NCBI RefSeq assembly: GCF_036323735.1
Contig: NC_086028.1
Location: 23,029,001-23,093,000 of the forward strand
DNA from: Rattus norvegicus
Taxonomy: Eukaryota; Chordata; Mammalia; Rodentia; Muridae
Reading direction: 5' to 3'
Length of the DNA stretch: 64,000 bases
Shown here: one piece after another, positions 22,634 to 34,545 of the stretch
Numbering within the stretch: the stretch's first letter is position 1
Layout of the letters: the number at the start of each line of letters is the position of its first letter
Program-made: the position numbers and the translations under genes
The notes under the pieces: generated by a model
Told to the model about the DNA's origin: nothing
Databases searched by the model: none
The model's input: only the letters and a program-made list of their open reading frames with translations

Positions 22634-22706
22634 AAAAAAACAAAAAAAACAAAAAAAAAACAAAAACAAACAAACAAAAAAACAAACAAACAAACAAAAA
22701 AAAACA
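22634..22706. repeat. A-rich (AAAC)n tract
   Basis: Runs of A with regular C, including about seven caaa units. Could be the decayed tail of an unrecognisable retroposon. Confidence 0.85.
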
Positions 22707-23779
22707 ACCAGTACCCAGCCCAGGGGAGAAAAAGGGAACACAGAAGGGAAACATAAAGAGTTTAAATATGACAGAAAACTGAAAAAAAAATGTCTATCTT
22801 ATCTTTTGCCAAGGGGGGGAAACGAAGTTGTAATTACCCGGTTAGATAAAAGCTGTTGAATTTGTAGCAATGGAAATATTAAGACAAATTAAATACCAAG
22901 CTTATCTCTGCTCTGTGCTATCAATATTTTATACTAAACATCTGTTCCTTGTATCTCATCTCAGAAACGCTTCTACACTTTATCAGCTCAAGCACAGCTT
23001 TTCAAAGCAAATTAAGCTAAACCGTTTGCACTTAATCACTAATTGATCACAACATGCAGAATGCCACATATTGATCCGTAAGAGCCCCATTTTTCCCAAT
23101 TCAGAAAGGCATATTGGAGGAGGCACTTGATTTACAATCAGAGTAAACTGGTTAGGCTTACACTTTTGACATGTTTTAAGTAGGAAGTATTTCAGCGATT
23201 AAATGGATGAAACGACGCACATTTTCAAGGAGAGATGAAAAATAGGCAGTTTCTAGAGTTTAATTCTAGGGTCTTAGAGCTGTGGGAGACCTGGAAGCTC
23301 ACTGAGGAATGCCAAAGGGAATCTGGGAAATGTTTTAGACTATTCTATTTTAAGTCATTGTGTCACAATCACTGGGACATACTTGAAAATTATATATAAA
23401 GAAGCAACCTTTCTTGCTGAAACTTGGTCAAGGGCTATTACTCTGAGTCTGTTAGGCCATGAGTAGATTGGCCATCCATTTCTGATCTAATTCTTGAGCT
23501 CCATGTGACTGTCTTCAGGGCTTGGGAATTAACGTGAAGGGCTGAGCATATTGTGTGCATGGAACAAAATGAGGCGCTAGTACCCATACCAGACACTTAC
23601 TGCCGCCTGGTCCACATATGGACACTCTGAAAGTAATCAAAATTTTACACTGTGTTCATTCCAGTATATGTGACCCAAGCATAAGTGACTTTCTAAGTGC
23701 ATCTGGTCTCTTACCATCAGCTTTGAAGCTTCTATTCCTATCCACTTGATATAGGAAAAAAGTAGAAAAGAAGAAAAAG
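22707..23779. other. Unique DNA; candidate conserved non-coding stretch
   Basis: From about 22860 to 23240 the sequence is free of repeats and dense in TAAT/ATTA-type motifs (for example gcacttaatcactaattgat near 23030). This texture is typical of conserved enhancers in gene deserts, but conservation cannot be seen from one sequence. Confidence 0.35.
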
Positions 23780-23784
23780 AATGG

Positions 23785-24117
23785 TGTGATGGTTTGTGTA
23801 TGCTCAGCTCAGGGAGTTCTCATGGCACTAGATTAGAAGGTATGGTCTTGTTGGAGTAGGTGTGTCACTGTGGGTGTGGGCTATAAGATCCTCACCCTGG
23901 CTGCCTGCAAGTCAGTCTTCTATTAGCAGCCTTCAGATGAAGATGTAAAACTCTCAGCTCCTCCGAGACAATGTAGTCTAGATGTTGCCATGCTCTTGCC
24001 TTGATGATAATGGCCTGAACCGCTGAGCCTGTAAGCCAGTCCCAACTAAATGTTCTCCTTATGAGAGTTGCCCTGGTCATGGTGTCTGTTCACAGCAGTG
24101 AAACCCTAACTAGGACA
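23785..24117 (+). mobile_element. Solo ORR1-type MaLR LTR
   Basis: A 333-bp solo LTR beginning tgtgatggtttg and ending aactaggaca (TG...CA ends). The body follows the mouse/rat ORR1 pattern: ggtcttgttggagtaggtgt, gtcactgtgggtgtgggcta, cttcagatgaagatgtaaaa, ttgatgataatggcctgaac, aagccagtcccaactaaatg. A 5-bp duplication, aatgg, at 23780-23784 and 24118-24122 fits ERVL/MaLR integration. It carries no coding sequence; internal parts were lost by LTR-LTR recombination. Such LTRs can act as promoters, though nothing here shows it. Confidence 0.85.
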
Positions 24118-24122
24118 AATGG

Positions 24123-25776
24123 GGACCAAGAGTAAGGATGCAACAGCTGTTTCTTGATTTTGCTTTCCAGACTACAATGAAAAACTTTCTGCCCGAGACA
24201 GCTCTTGAAAGCTCCAGAATTCCCTCAGATCTGGGCAAACTGGATCAGTTTGTAACCTATTCCCCAAGTTAAGACAGTGATTTTCTTTTATGCTATTCTT
24301 TGACTGGAGCCCTTATAGTTGTTTCATAAGAATATGTTGTGAGAGCCTGTAGCCATGAGCAGTGTATGTGTTGATGGGAGGATAATATCTCTCCGCTGTC
24401 TGGTAGTCTTACCTATTGTGTTACGGTTCGCCAGTCTCAACACAAGACTAAAGGAGGGTGAGGCATACTGCTCATCTCTGTTCGTAGAAATGTGTTAGAG
24501 GCTAACTCTGTGGCCTCTTTGCACTGCAACAACTTTCTTTAAAAAAAATCACAAAGAATGAGAAAATTTGTGTTTATTTCGGTCGTATATTTTTATGTTA
24601 TTTTTAAAGGAAATCCGTCTAAAATATAACCTAAAGAAAGCCCAACTTCAATGCGTTTTGTGTCCATGGTGCATTGCTGTGTTTTGTGCCCATGGTGCAT
24701 TGCTCAATTAAAATGCCTCTCATTCAGAGAGTTGAAATGTAAGTCAACTTGAGGAGTTCCCCCAAATCCCAGAGGAAGACCCCAGGGGAAAGGAGAGTGA
24801 GGGAGAGGGAGCAAGCCTTTAGGCTGAGAGGCTACAGATCTATTACACATTTCACTCTGAGACCCGGGGACTCTTTCTGCTCTCAGAGTTCCAACCAACT
24901 TCAAAGGGAGACTTGTGATCACAGAAATGGGATGAAATAATGGAACAAGAATAAAATTGGCCCTGTGTGAATTAGATTGCAAAGGCAGGAACCGGGCTTC
25001 ATTTACCTAAGGAGCTAATGTTTAAATTAAAACCTTTGTACACCCTCTGTAGTTTGCTAAGCATCCAGGTTTGATGGTGACGACTATCCCAAAGAAACTT
25101 ATGGAAATGATGGTGGGATGAGACAAAAGTGGGGGCTGTTTCCTTTACTGTATTCAACCGATTCCTCTACATATGTGCTTATGCGTCTATCTCTTTTCTT
25201 TCCTGCTCAGAGTGAACATAGAAATGACAATTAGAGGATGAGATATATATCATTCCTTTTTGGCCCTAAAGAGTTAGGGGGAGACTTTAGTATTTTTTTC
25301 CTCTTTTAAAATAAAGCCTGACTTTGAAGCCAGGATCTCTGAAATGAGTCATTGTAAATGTCCTTTGATGAACCAGTCTGTGTGAAGGGGAAGCAAAGGG
25401 AGGAGCAGCAGACTGACTGCAGCTAACATATCTCTTGGTGCTCTTTTAATATCCTCAGATGGCCTCAGATAATCAAGAGGTCAATCACAAATCCATCAAG
25501 GGGTCCTTGTCTCAAGGCGGTTCGTTTCCAACTTGTAAAAGCTTTCCCTCCAATAAGCCATTTAAATCAGTTAGCTAGAGACCAGTGAGTGGGGGCACGG
25601 GAAACAGAGGCTTTAGGGAGAAGCTCCCATCCAAGGGTGCAAACATTTCCAGTACAGAGCACACTTGCAGGATTTGTGGAACTGCCTTTAGAATGAACTT
25701 TATTCACTCCCGAAAAAATAATGTATATGTTGCATTTTATAGAAAGGAAAATAACATGTGAGAAATTTAAATTTGG

Positions 25777-25780
<4 letters not shown>
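24123..25780. other. Unique DNA with one small tandem duplication
   Basis: A 26-bp unit starting gttttgtg-ccatggtgcatt is doubled at 24655-24680 and 24681-24706 with one or two differences. A 92-codon reverse frame (24704-24982) shows no recognisable domain. Confidence 0.45.

Positions 25781-25832
<52 letters not shown>
25781..25832. repeat. (GA)26 microsatellite
   Basis: Pure GA dinucleotides, 52 bp. Confidence 0.95.
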
Positions 25833-25835
<3 letters not shown>

Positions 25836-27337
25836 TAAAGAAGAGAAGGGAAAACTCAGTTGTATTAAGTAACCTCTGAGTTATGAGTTGTCACCTCTGT
25901 TGGGTAGCAATACAGTGGCAGTTTTGCAAGTTGTACTAAATATCCCCTCAGGGATTCTATGCCTCTGGGGGGACATCTGTCTAAAAAAAAAAGAAAGAAA
26001 AAGAAAAAAGAAAAAAGGAAGGAGAGAAAAAATGAGTTTAGAAGCTGAGAAAGAATTGCTTACATAGGAAGCCATAGAGTCTGTGAAGGTTGTTCTGGGA
26101 AGGGTTGCTAGCCTGCTGCCCTCAGTTGAAGCACTTGGCAGCTTCAATCCTGCTAGGCTGGAAAGAAAGAGCCTTTTCCTTCCTCCCAGAGCATCCCTGA
26201 CTTCAGATGGCGGGCCCCTTTTAAATTTTGGATGAGGTGTCAAATGAAATTTGACAGCTAACTGATAGGTTCAAATTCTCACAGGGCAGTCTATCCCTGA
26301 GGACACGAAAAACCAATTCACTGGCAGCCTGGCAAATCTTCAGCGATCCCTATCATTCTACATTCAGTTTGATGTGCAACCAACTGCTTTCTCTGGTGCG
26401 ACACAGCACCTCTCATTAGATGGGCCCTCTCGTGACAAAGGGCAATGATTTCAGAAGACACATGTCATTCCCCAAAGTTCTCTGATATTTCAAAATTTAT
26501 TTACTTATGGGCAAAACTGCAAATTGCCCATTAGTGTAATATCTGATCCCATGAGATACTTGGGGAGATTTGTTTTCTTTTTCTGTCACTTAGTATGTCA
26601 TGTCAGTCAAAATTAGCATTAAAAATTCAAAATTGTATAGCTTCGAAAAATGGTAGGAAGTTTCTAATCCTGCGCACTTTATCTTTCCCTAATAAATGTG
26701 TCTGTGATTCTCTGTCAGTAGGACGCATGGTAATAAAAAATTAACTGAAACTTGCAGCAAGAAATATTGAGTTAGCCTTAAGCTCAATACCTTAAATACA
26801 CAGGTAGACAGGGTTACATGTTGAATTCATTCAAACCTAGGCTTTATTCATCTCTACTGAGCCCATCGCAAGCAACTTGACTAAGTGGGGGAAAACATTA
26901 TAACATTAACTCTTTCTTATCTGGGATTTCACTTTGTATGGCTTCAGTTTCCTAATGACAGATAATTATTGTTTGAAAACACTCAGTGGAAAATTGCAGG
27001 CATGATCTCTTCTTTGAAATTTTCTTTGAAAATTATGTCAGGTTCATAGTGGCAAAATAAAATCTTTGTTACATTCTGTCTTTCTTCTTGGAACATCATT
27101 TACCCCTTTGTCCTGTAGAAATGCTACTGCACTGTACACTTATCAGAAGTGTTTATGCTCAAGTATTTATTCTTTTTTTTAAAAATTTATCAAAACTTCT
27201 AATTTGGTCTTATCTAAGAGAGTCTATTAATAGATATAAGTATCATTAAATATAATTACATAAAACAGATACATTAAAATAAGATGAATGAAGAGAAGTG
27301 TAAGAGATAGAAGAAAAGAGCCTACATTTTTCTTGTA
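25833..27337. other. Unique DNA with an A/G-rich patch
   Basis: Polypurine patch at 25984-26034. Otherwise repeat-free. 26280-26460 and 26480-26660 are compact and simple-repeat-free, so worth a conservation check. Confidence 0.35.
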
Positions 27338-27393
27338 ATATATATTATATATATTATATATGTACAATATACATATATATATAATATGTATGA
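27338..27393. repeat. AT-rich tract with dyad symmetry
   Basis: Alternating TA stretches around a tatatgtacaatatacatat centre, imperfectly self-complementary. Confidence 0.8.
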
Positions 27394-27524
27394 GCAAACC
27401 TCATAGAAGCCTATCTGTTCTCCATGCTGTTAATCTATTATAGATTCTAATTTACAAATTAAATAGTATCATGCATATGTGTAAGAGAAATCAGAGTATA
27501 AATATATGTTAAAAATTCTATACA

Positions 27525-27665
27525 CGTTCTCTTCTCTTCCCTGCTCTTCCTCTCTTCCATGTCCTTTCTCTCTACCCCCACCCCTTCCCTCCACGTGCTC
27601 ATGGCCGGCCTTTCCTCTCCTCTCCTCTTCTTCTCTCATTAAACCTCTCCACGTGGAACCAAAAA
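27525..27665 (+). mobile_element. Unnamed poly(A)-tailed retroposon, copy B
   Basis: 141-bp insert: pyrimidine-rich left part, ccctccacgtgctcatggcc (from 27591), ctctcattaaacctctccac, then gtggaacc and an A tail. The attaaa polyadenylation signal sits about 16 nt before the tail, as expected for a processed Pol II transcript. A perfect 14-bp duplication, aaaaattctataca, flanks it at 27511-27524 and 27666-27679. The same element occurs at 1919-2066. Origin unknown to me. Confidence 0.8.
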
Positions 27666-27679
27666 AAAAATTCTATACA

Positions 27680-30195
27680 TTTTCAGGCATCAAGTGTGGT
27701 CTTGGAATGTTTACTCTGAGGGTAAGGGACAAGCACGTTATACAGAACAAAGATATTGAAAGAGTTCAATTAAATATTGTCTCACATGAAGAAAGCACAT
27801 ACAAGAAATTATTAGTTTTGGAAATTTTGCCACATTTGGTCCCAATACAATGCAGACCTTACCAAGCAAGTTCCTCAAGTGGCCATTGGAAAACAGTCAC
27901 TGTGTTTCATCACTGTCTCCCCTTTCACTTGAACTCCCTGCCATATTTTCTGAACTGACAACCAGAACAAGAGCATTAAGGAGAAAGGATTGCATTTTGT
28001 TTGTATTCTAGAACTTGGGGTCGGAAAACTTCCAGGTGTAACACTGTCTGTGCCTCTCCCATGATCAAATGACTGAAACTGTCCAGGGCTTCCTCCTTTC
28101 CTTTCCTAGAGTCTTCTTCTAAAAACGTGTGTGTTAGATAAGCCATGGGTTTGCCATTCTGGAATGTAAGGAAAGATAATGCCACCAGAGGTGAAGCTTT
28201 CATAGATCAAAAGGTGTTCCCGTCTCTGTACTTGGAGGGTCTCATTTTGAATAAAATAGTTGCAGAATAATTTCTTAAGGACCTATTCTAATGGGTAATC
28301 TATAGTGTAGATGAGAGGGACTGTAGACTAACAGAAGTTTGTACAAAACATAAAATAGCCGGGCAGTAAGAGCTTTGAGCAAAACAATGAAAATAATGGT
28401 AACATAAGGTGTCCTATTGAAGAAGAAAAACTGGCATTATTTTTCAATACATAGAAAACAAATATATCCAACTTACTATATAGTCAATAATATAATTTTG
28501 TGTTTAATATCAAATAAATAAGACCAAAGATATATGCCATCACATATCATTCTGCCAGTAGAGCAGTTTTTATGTATAGATTAGCAAATACTTATTGATC
28601 AGCTGTCACTTGATGTCTTTTATCCCTCGTAACACATTAGGAACAAGCTCTGTTGAATTTTCCAAGAGTTTTATATTCTAATGTAGTAAATAGGAGATAA
28701 GCGATAAGCAAATAATGCTACAGACAATTTTAAGGTGTTTCACATTATTATAAACAGATTAGAATAAGAAAGCATGGTGGTATGGGAACAGGGACAATAG
28801 ACAGAATTTGGGCTAGGTGGACAGAATGTAAGCCTCATAGGAGCAAGTCTCTAAAAGAAGCGAGTGAACATGCCTACTTGGATAAGCCCAAATTTTAAGG
28901 TATTGTAACCTCCTCATTGAAATAGGGTGAATGGAAAGCCTGAAAATGGTATGGATAGTTTGCCTGGGTATTTTGTTGTTGTTATTGATGGTGGGGTTTT
29001 AATTTGCTTGTTTGCTTGTGTTTGCATTGTAGTTTGTGAGTAAAATAGGAAATTTCTACATTGGGCTGCTGAGCACAGAACTGACACTCACTTGAATTTT
29101 ATGGGCGTTGACTGTGTATAATCTGAGCTAGGGTGACTGATGCAGGCATAGGTGAAGCACCTATTCAGGAAGCTTCTGTTGGGATTTAGGTGAGAGAAGG
29201 TGGTGGTAGTTGTGACTAAACTAATGGTTCTGAGTGGAAGGATAAGTGACTGCATTCTACCTGAATTCTGGTACTCGGGGTTGGAAAGTTCCCAAGAAGC
29301 TACATCTGAGTATGAAACCAGAGTAAGAATGAGTGATGGCTAAAGGTCCCAGAGGAAGAGTAACAGGAGACCGAATTTCAGCCTGTGCTAATAGACCCTC
29401 TGTTCTTCATGATATACTCATGGAGATCCATGAAGAAGTTGGGTGTTGAGTGTGAAGCTCAGGTTTGTGTAACAAATACAAAATTTGACATTGTCTTCTA
29501 CCAAATACATTTACAGCTGTGATACTCGATGGGACGCTTAAGAAAAAATTCTAAACAAAGAGGAAAATAGGACCATAATCCATTTATTTTAGTATTAAGA
29601 AAGAATATAGCCAGGAATATAAAGAGTAATTGTGAAAGTAGGAAAACTGCCTGGGAATGTGCTTTCTGAAGTCATCAGTCTGGATGACACAAAGGATAAG
29701 AGAAAAGTTCAAGAAGGTTCTTAGGAGCCTTGGCATGGTTGGCCCAGTGGTGGGTTGAAATCCTCTTTTTCAGTCTTGGAGCAAGAAGTTGAGTCACAAC
29801 CAATAAAATCACAATAGTGAGGAGCAATTTAGTAATTACAATAGAAGAGAAGTAAAGAAGTTGATAATATTAGTGGGAACATTGGGGAAATTGTTGGAAG
29901 GAATCCCTCAGTGTACTACTGAGGGAGTCAGGTTAAACAGGTATTAACTTTCCAGATAGCTATGATTAGTAGGTAGGAAGATAGACTAGGTGAGTGCAAA
30001 TGCTAGCACATAGGTGATGTGCTTTGAGGATATTATTAGATCCTGGTGAATTCAGTTTTCTAAATGGGAGAAGAAGCAGTATCAGTAGCTGAGAGAGAGT
30101 GTGAAGAAGAAATATCGAGGGTTCATAAAAACTTGTCCAGGAGGTGGGAGACTCTTTAGAGCAGGAAATTAAACTATGAGTGTTTGCTTACTTGT
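27680..30195. other. Unique AT-rich DNA, no gene found
   Basis: 2.5 kb without a recognisable repeat. Short GTT/TTG-rich patch at 28972-29030. No frame above about 75 codons except the one that starts inside the retroposon at 27506. Confidence 0.4.
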
Positions 30196-30415
30196 CTTTT
30201 AAACATTTATTTATGTTTATGAGCATGTATGTTTGCTTTCATGTATGTATCTGTGTCACCTACATCCCTTGTTCTGAGGGAGGACAGAAGAGGACATCAT
30301 ATCCCCTCGTTTAGAAGGTTTAGAAGCTGATTGTAAGCTTCCATACAGATGCTGCAAACCAAACCTGAGTCCTCTTTCAGAGTAATAAATGCTCTTATCT
30401 GTTCAGTGGCTATGG
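30196..30415 (-). mobile_element. B3-type SINE, antisense
   Basis: In order: tgtatgtttgctttcatgta, gaggacagaagaggacatca, tatcccctcg, cctgagtcctctttcagagt, aataaatgctcttatctgtt then cagtggctat. This parallels the antisense B3 pattern (ccagaagagggcatcagatcccc ... ctgggtcctctggaagagcagc ... tgctcttaaccactgagcc). Confidence 0.7.
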
Positions 30416-32096
30416 TTTTGTTTTGTCAAACCGAAATGAGACAAGTCAGAGCAGGTGGGTGCTCCTGTCTCCTGCATTTAAACTTCATAGGTACACCACT
30501 GGTGTTGATAAGCAGAAAGGTGGCTGTTACAGGGTTGCGAGCTTATGATTCATTATGATGTGAGAGAAAAAAGAAAAAATGGAAGATTAGCAATGAGGTT
30601 ATTATTCTTCGAATTTACCGTATAATTAATGTATGTAATGAAGACAGTGGGGACACTAAATGAGAAGCTGACACAATCCTCTGACTGTAGGTGCGAATGT
30701 TCAAGGAAGTCAACCCCCAGAGGGAGGAAATAGAATTATTGAAGTTGGAGATCAGAGGGTGGGCTTCAGAAAGCTAATATGGAAGTGTTGTAATTATTTG
30801 CACTGATGAGATATGAGGACAGAGCCTCAAGGCCTGACCTTGTGAAATTTAGAGCTAATAAAATTCTGGCCAAGCAGAGTTTAACAAATGAGGCTCTGTA
30901 GTGTATGGGGCATTTGCCACTAAGAACTAAAGCAAGAGTAGTGCTTGGGCAGAGTTGTGGTCTAACGATGTGAAAAAGATAACTTAGGAGAAGAAATGAC
31001 CTAGGGTTTTTAAGCTAACAACACTAAGAAATGCTGGAAATGTAATTGGATGCCCTGAATTTCAAAACTGGAACTATTCAGGGAAAATGACAAAGTTTAT
31101 TCTGTAGCTATTCTTGAAGACCAAGGACATTTTCTCATGTCCTACCATATTAGCAAAAATGAAAGAAGAGTTTAAGCACCACATCATTTGGATACAATAA
31201 CTCAAATGTGATATCTATGCCAACAAATGTGTCACTGGCCTCTTATGCCTTTTACATTAATTCATTTTATACTGATAGATAAATTCTACTCTTACCCATT
31301 TTTAATATGTCAACAATATAGTCCAGTCCTATAAAGAATGATTATGATCCTTAACACTCAACGTCACAGCCAAAGACAAGTCAGTAAACCTCATGTAAAA
31401 TATTTGTTCCATTGAAAATGGGTCTTCAATTTTGATTCTCTGTTCTTTTGAATAGAGGACAAAATAATGCAATGGAAGGTGTCACTGCCGCATGGAAAAA
31501 ACTACTCTATACACTGTTATTTTCAAGTTGGATCAATCATTTCCAACTCATTTCCTATTTTTCCTCTTAAAAACCTACCCCACCACAAATTTCAATAGCA
31601 GAGCGTAAAATAATTTGGGCAGCTGACAGGCAATTCAATTTCCTGGCAGATTTTTAGATAATCAGACACCCAGGAGAAACTTGTAAATTTGTTTTATTCA
31701 TGGTCAATTTGCTATGGCACATTTTTCTCTACCAGCTCAACTCCACTTTTTACTCAGCAGAGAAGTGGAGCATCATTATGTAGCAGTCACAACTGGCTGA
31801 GGTGATGAACCAGGCTCACATCATCACTTGAGCAAACAAGACCTCTCGTTGCCTCCTGTATTCTTAAATGAATTGCTCAAAAGCCTCCGTTCTTCTGTTT
31901 GTAAGCTCATGCCAGACTCATGTGTTTCACAGGCACAGGGGAATTAGGCATAATTCCTCTGACTCTTTGTGCCTCTTGGACCTGGTTGACTTCGAAGCAA
32001 TTATCAGAAGATTAAAAGACCAGCTGATCCATGGACCGAGTGCTAGGGAGCCGAGGTATAACTGCATATGAGCACGTTGGACAGGAAACTACATAG
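30416..32096. other. Unique DNA; candidate conserved stretch at 31560-31740
   Basis: 31610-31720 reads smoothly as non-repetitive AT-rich sequence with cagctgacaggcaattcaat and ttttagataatcagacaccc. No gene structure identified. Confidence 0.35.
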
Positions 32097-32310
32097 AAAG
32101 CGAGAAAGATGGCTCAGTCATTAAGAACAGCTCTTGCAGGGAACCCAAGTTCAATTTCTACAACACAGTTGGAGCTTGTAGCTATAGGACACAGGGGGAT
32201 CCAATGCGTAGGGCCATTATAAATACCTGCTTTTATAAGTACATACTCACTCCACCCATACTAAATACACATGCACACACACATATATGAGTTAAGTCTA
32301 AAAAAGGGAA
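32097..32310 (+). mobile_element. B2-family SINE, diverged
   Basis: Starts near gagaaagatggctcagtcat, then taagaacagctcttgcaggg and aacccaagttcaatttctac. These are the A-box and B-box regions of the B2 head (gagatggctcagtggttaagagc ... gagttcaattccc). It continues through gggggatccaatgcgtaggg to an ACACAC-rich end and a short A tail. Confidence 0.75.
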
Positions 32311-33479
32311 AACACATATAAATTATAAAAAATACCCCTAGATATTTATTATGAGGTATTGGAATATATGGAGACAGGAACATATTGGGGACAAAAGCTG
32401 TCTAACCTTTCTGAATGAAGAGAAAGCTCTACATGACCTTTTCTGTCATTTAGGCTTAACCACATTGATACAAAGACCTGTGTAGCAATGGCAGGAAGCA
32501 GAACAGGGGCTATAGTGAAGGAAGCTCCTTTCTGAGAGCAAAGGCAGGCTGTGGACTCTTAGGAAGCTAGCTTTCATAGCATGAATAGCATTCTACCCAA
32601 GTCAAACACCTCCAGGGCTAAGGTACCCCTCACATAGGTATGATGCTAGAAGCCAATGGTCTAGGTAAGGTTGAAAGAGGTCAAATGGAGGGAAGTCTTA
32701 ACTAACTAACTTAAACTAACACAAAGTTTAGTGTCAGAGAATTATAGAAAAAGAACCTCCAATAAAGTATGTAAATGTTACTAAAGGAAGGGTAAACGGG
32801 GACAAGAAAGTTTTCTTTGAAGACACATCTCATCTATTGGCATCAGTGCCAGGTTAACAAGGCAGCAACTGGCCAAGTCTATCTTGGCAATCTCAACATT
32901 GTGCCATTATCTGTGTCAAGAACACTTTCCTTAAGTTGCCGATATGGAGCAATGAAAGCCTGTAACAGCTCAGATCAAAAGTAAAATAACAAAGCTCGGG
33001 ATTTTTATTTTATTCAAGCTTTTCCATTTAAATAGGATTTAACAATACTGGAAGATTAATTGCACCGCAGATTAGATCCTATGACAGGCTAAACATCACT
33101 CAAGAACAATGTTTTGCATAATCTGTTACCAGACACAGTACACCCATAGCTCAGCTTTCTTCTCCATTGCAGGTAGTTTCTGTGGTAGAGGCTTTCATGT
33201 TTTGTTTCCTTCAAATATTTTTTTTTGATATTTTGTGTTATGTGAGGTAACATTTTGAGAGTAGTCGCTATGTGTCTCCCCACTTCTTCTGCCTCTGTCT
33301 CAGTATTCACCATGCTGCTTCAATACTATGGGTGCATACTCTTCTCTACCCCTTGAAGCTTTTACAAAGATGGTACTGGGGTATATTTTCTACATAGTCT
33401 GCAATGAAATTTCTTTCCTCTTCTGAAAATTATTTTTTTCTTTCTAAGTGTAGTTTTAAAGACTATTTCTTTTTATTTC
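32311..33479. other. Unique DNA
   Basis: Contains ataact/aact repeats near 32697-32720. 32900-33090 is repeat-free and AT-rich. No gene recognised. Confidence 0.35.
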
Positions 33480-33672
33480 TTCAGTACTAGTGTTTGCCTT
33501 CGTGTTTATATGTGTACTCTGTGTTCAATGCCTGTGAAGGCAAGAAGATTAAGAATCCCCTGTAACAGGGGTTATACATGTTGTGAGGTATCATGTAGGT
33601 GCTGAGAATTGAACCTAGGTTTGCTCTAAGAACAGCTAGAACACTTTAAATGGTCAGCTGGCCCTCCAACCA
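33480..33672 (-). mobile_element. B3-type SINE, antisense, diverged
   Basis: Signature pieces in order: tcaatgcctgtgaaggcaag, gaatcccctgtaacaggggt, tacatgttgtgaggtatcat, gtaggtgctgagaattgaac and ctaggtttgctctaagaaca, then ctggccctccaacc. The gtgctgagaattgaacctag block is the clearest match. Confidence 0.7.
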
Positions 33673-34084
33673 TCTTAAAATTATAATTTTGGCTAATTAT
33701 TGTATGTATTTGTGGGATACAGTACCATGTTTTAATTATATATTATATAAAATATATATAATATATATTAAATATTACTAAAAATTACTAAATCAAGCTG
33801 ATTAACAAATCCATCATATGATATACTTAACACATTGAGTATGTGGTTTTAGGCTTGTAGCCAATGAATTGTTGAGTCACATATAACCCAGACTCTCCAA
33901 AGTCTAGTCATTCCATCATGTGGATATCATTAGGTGACTACCTGTTCTATATATCTTGATGTCATTCAATGCGACCATTTAAACATTTATATGTTGATGA
34001 CATTGTTAATTTTCTTCAACACATCTCCTCCCATGGTGTCTCGTTTTCATTTCTTTTCAACTTCAATTGTAATTTAAAATCTAA
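33673..34084. other. AT-rich unique DNA
   Basis: A TA-rich low-complexity patch lies at 33733-33790. Confidence 0.45.
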
Positions 34085-34089
34085 ATGTA

Positions 34090-34545
34090 CAGAAGTTTTT
34101 CATCTTAACCCTTCTTATTGGTGTAAGGTGCAACCTCAGGGTTATTTTGATTTGCATTTCCCTGATGAGTAAAGATGTTGAGCATTTCTTTAAGTGCTTG
34201 TTGTCCATTCGAGATTCCTCTTTTGAGAATTCTCTGTTTCGTTCTGTACTTCATTTTTTAATTGACTTATTTGGTTTGCTGGAGTCTATCTTCTTGAGTT
34301 CTTTATATATTTTGGACATTAGCCTTCTCAGATGTAAGTTGTTGAAGGTGTTTTCCCAATTTGTAGGCTGCCATTTTGTCCTATTAACAGTGTCCTTTGC
34401 TTTTCAGTTTTGTGAAGTCCCATTTATCAATTATTGATCTTAGAGTCTGAGCCATAGGTGTTCTGTTCAGGAAATTGTCTCCTGTACCAACATGTTCAAG
34501 GCTATTTCCCTCTTTTTCTTCTATTAGATTTAGTGTATGCTTGTA
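34090..34545 (-). pseudogene. L1 ORF2 C-terminal fragment (antisense part of inverted L1)
   Basis: The reverse strand carries the ORF2 stretch equivalent to about 17745-18200 of the L1 above (the LKLIEE to REMQIK part), without a start and with disrupted frame. It is only a marker of L1 origin and codes for nothing usable. Confidence 0.75.
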
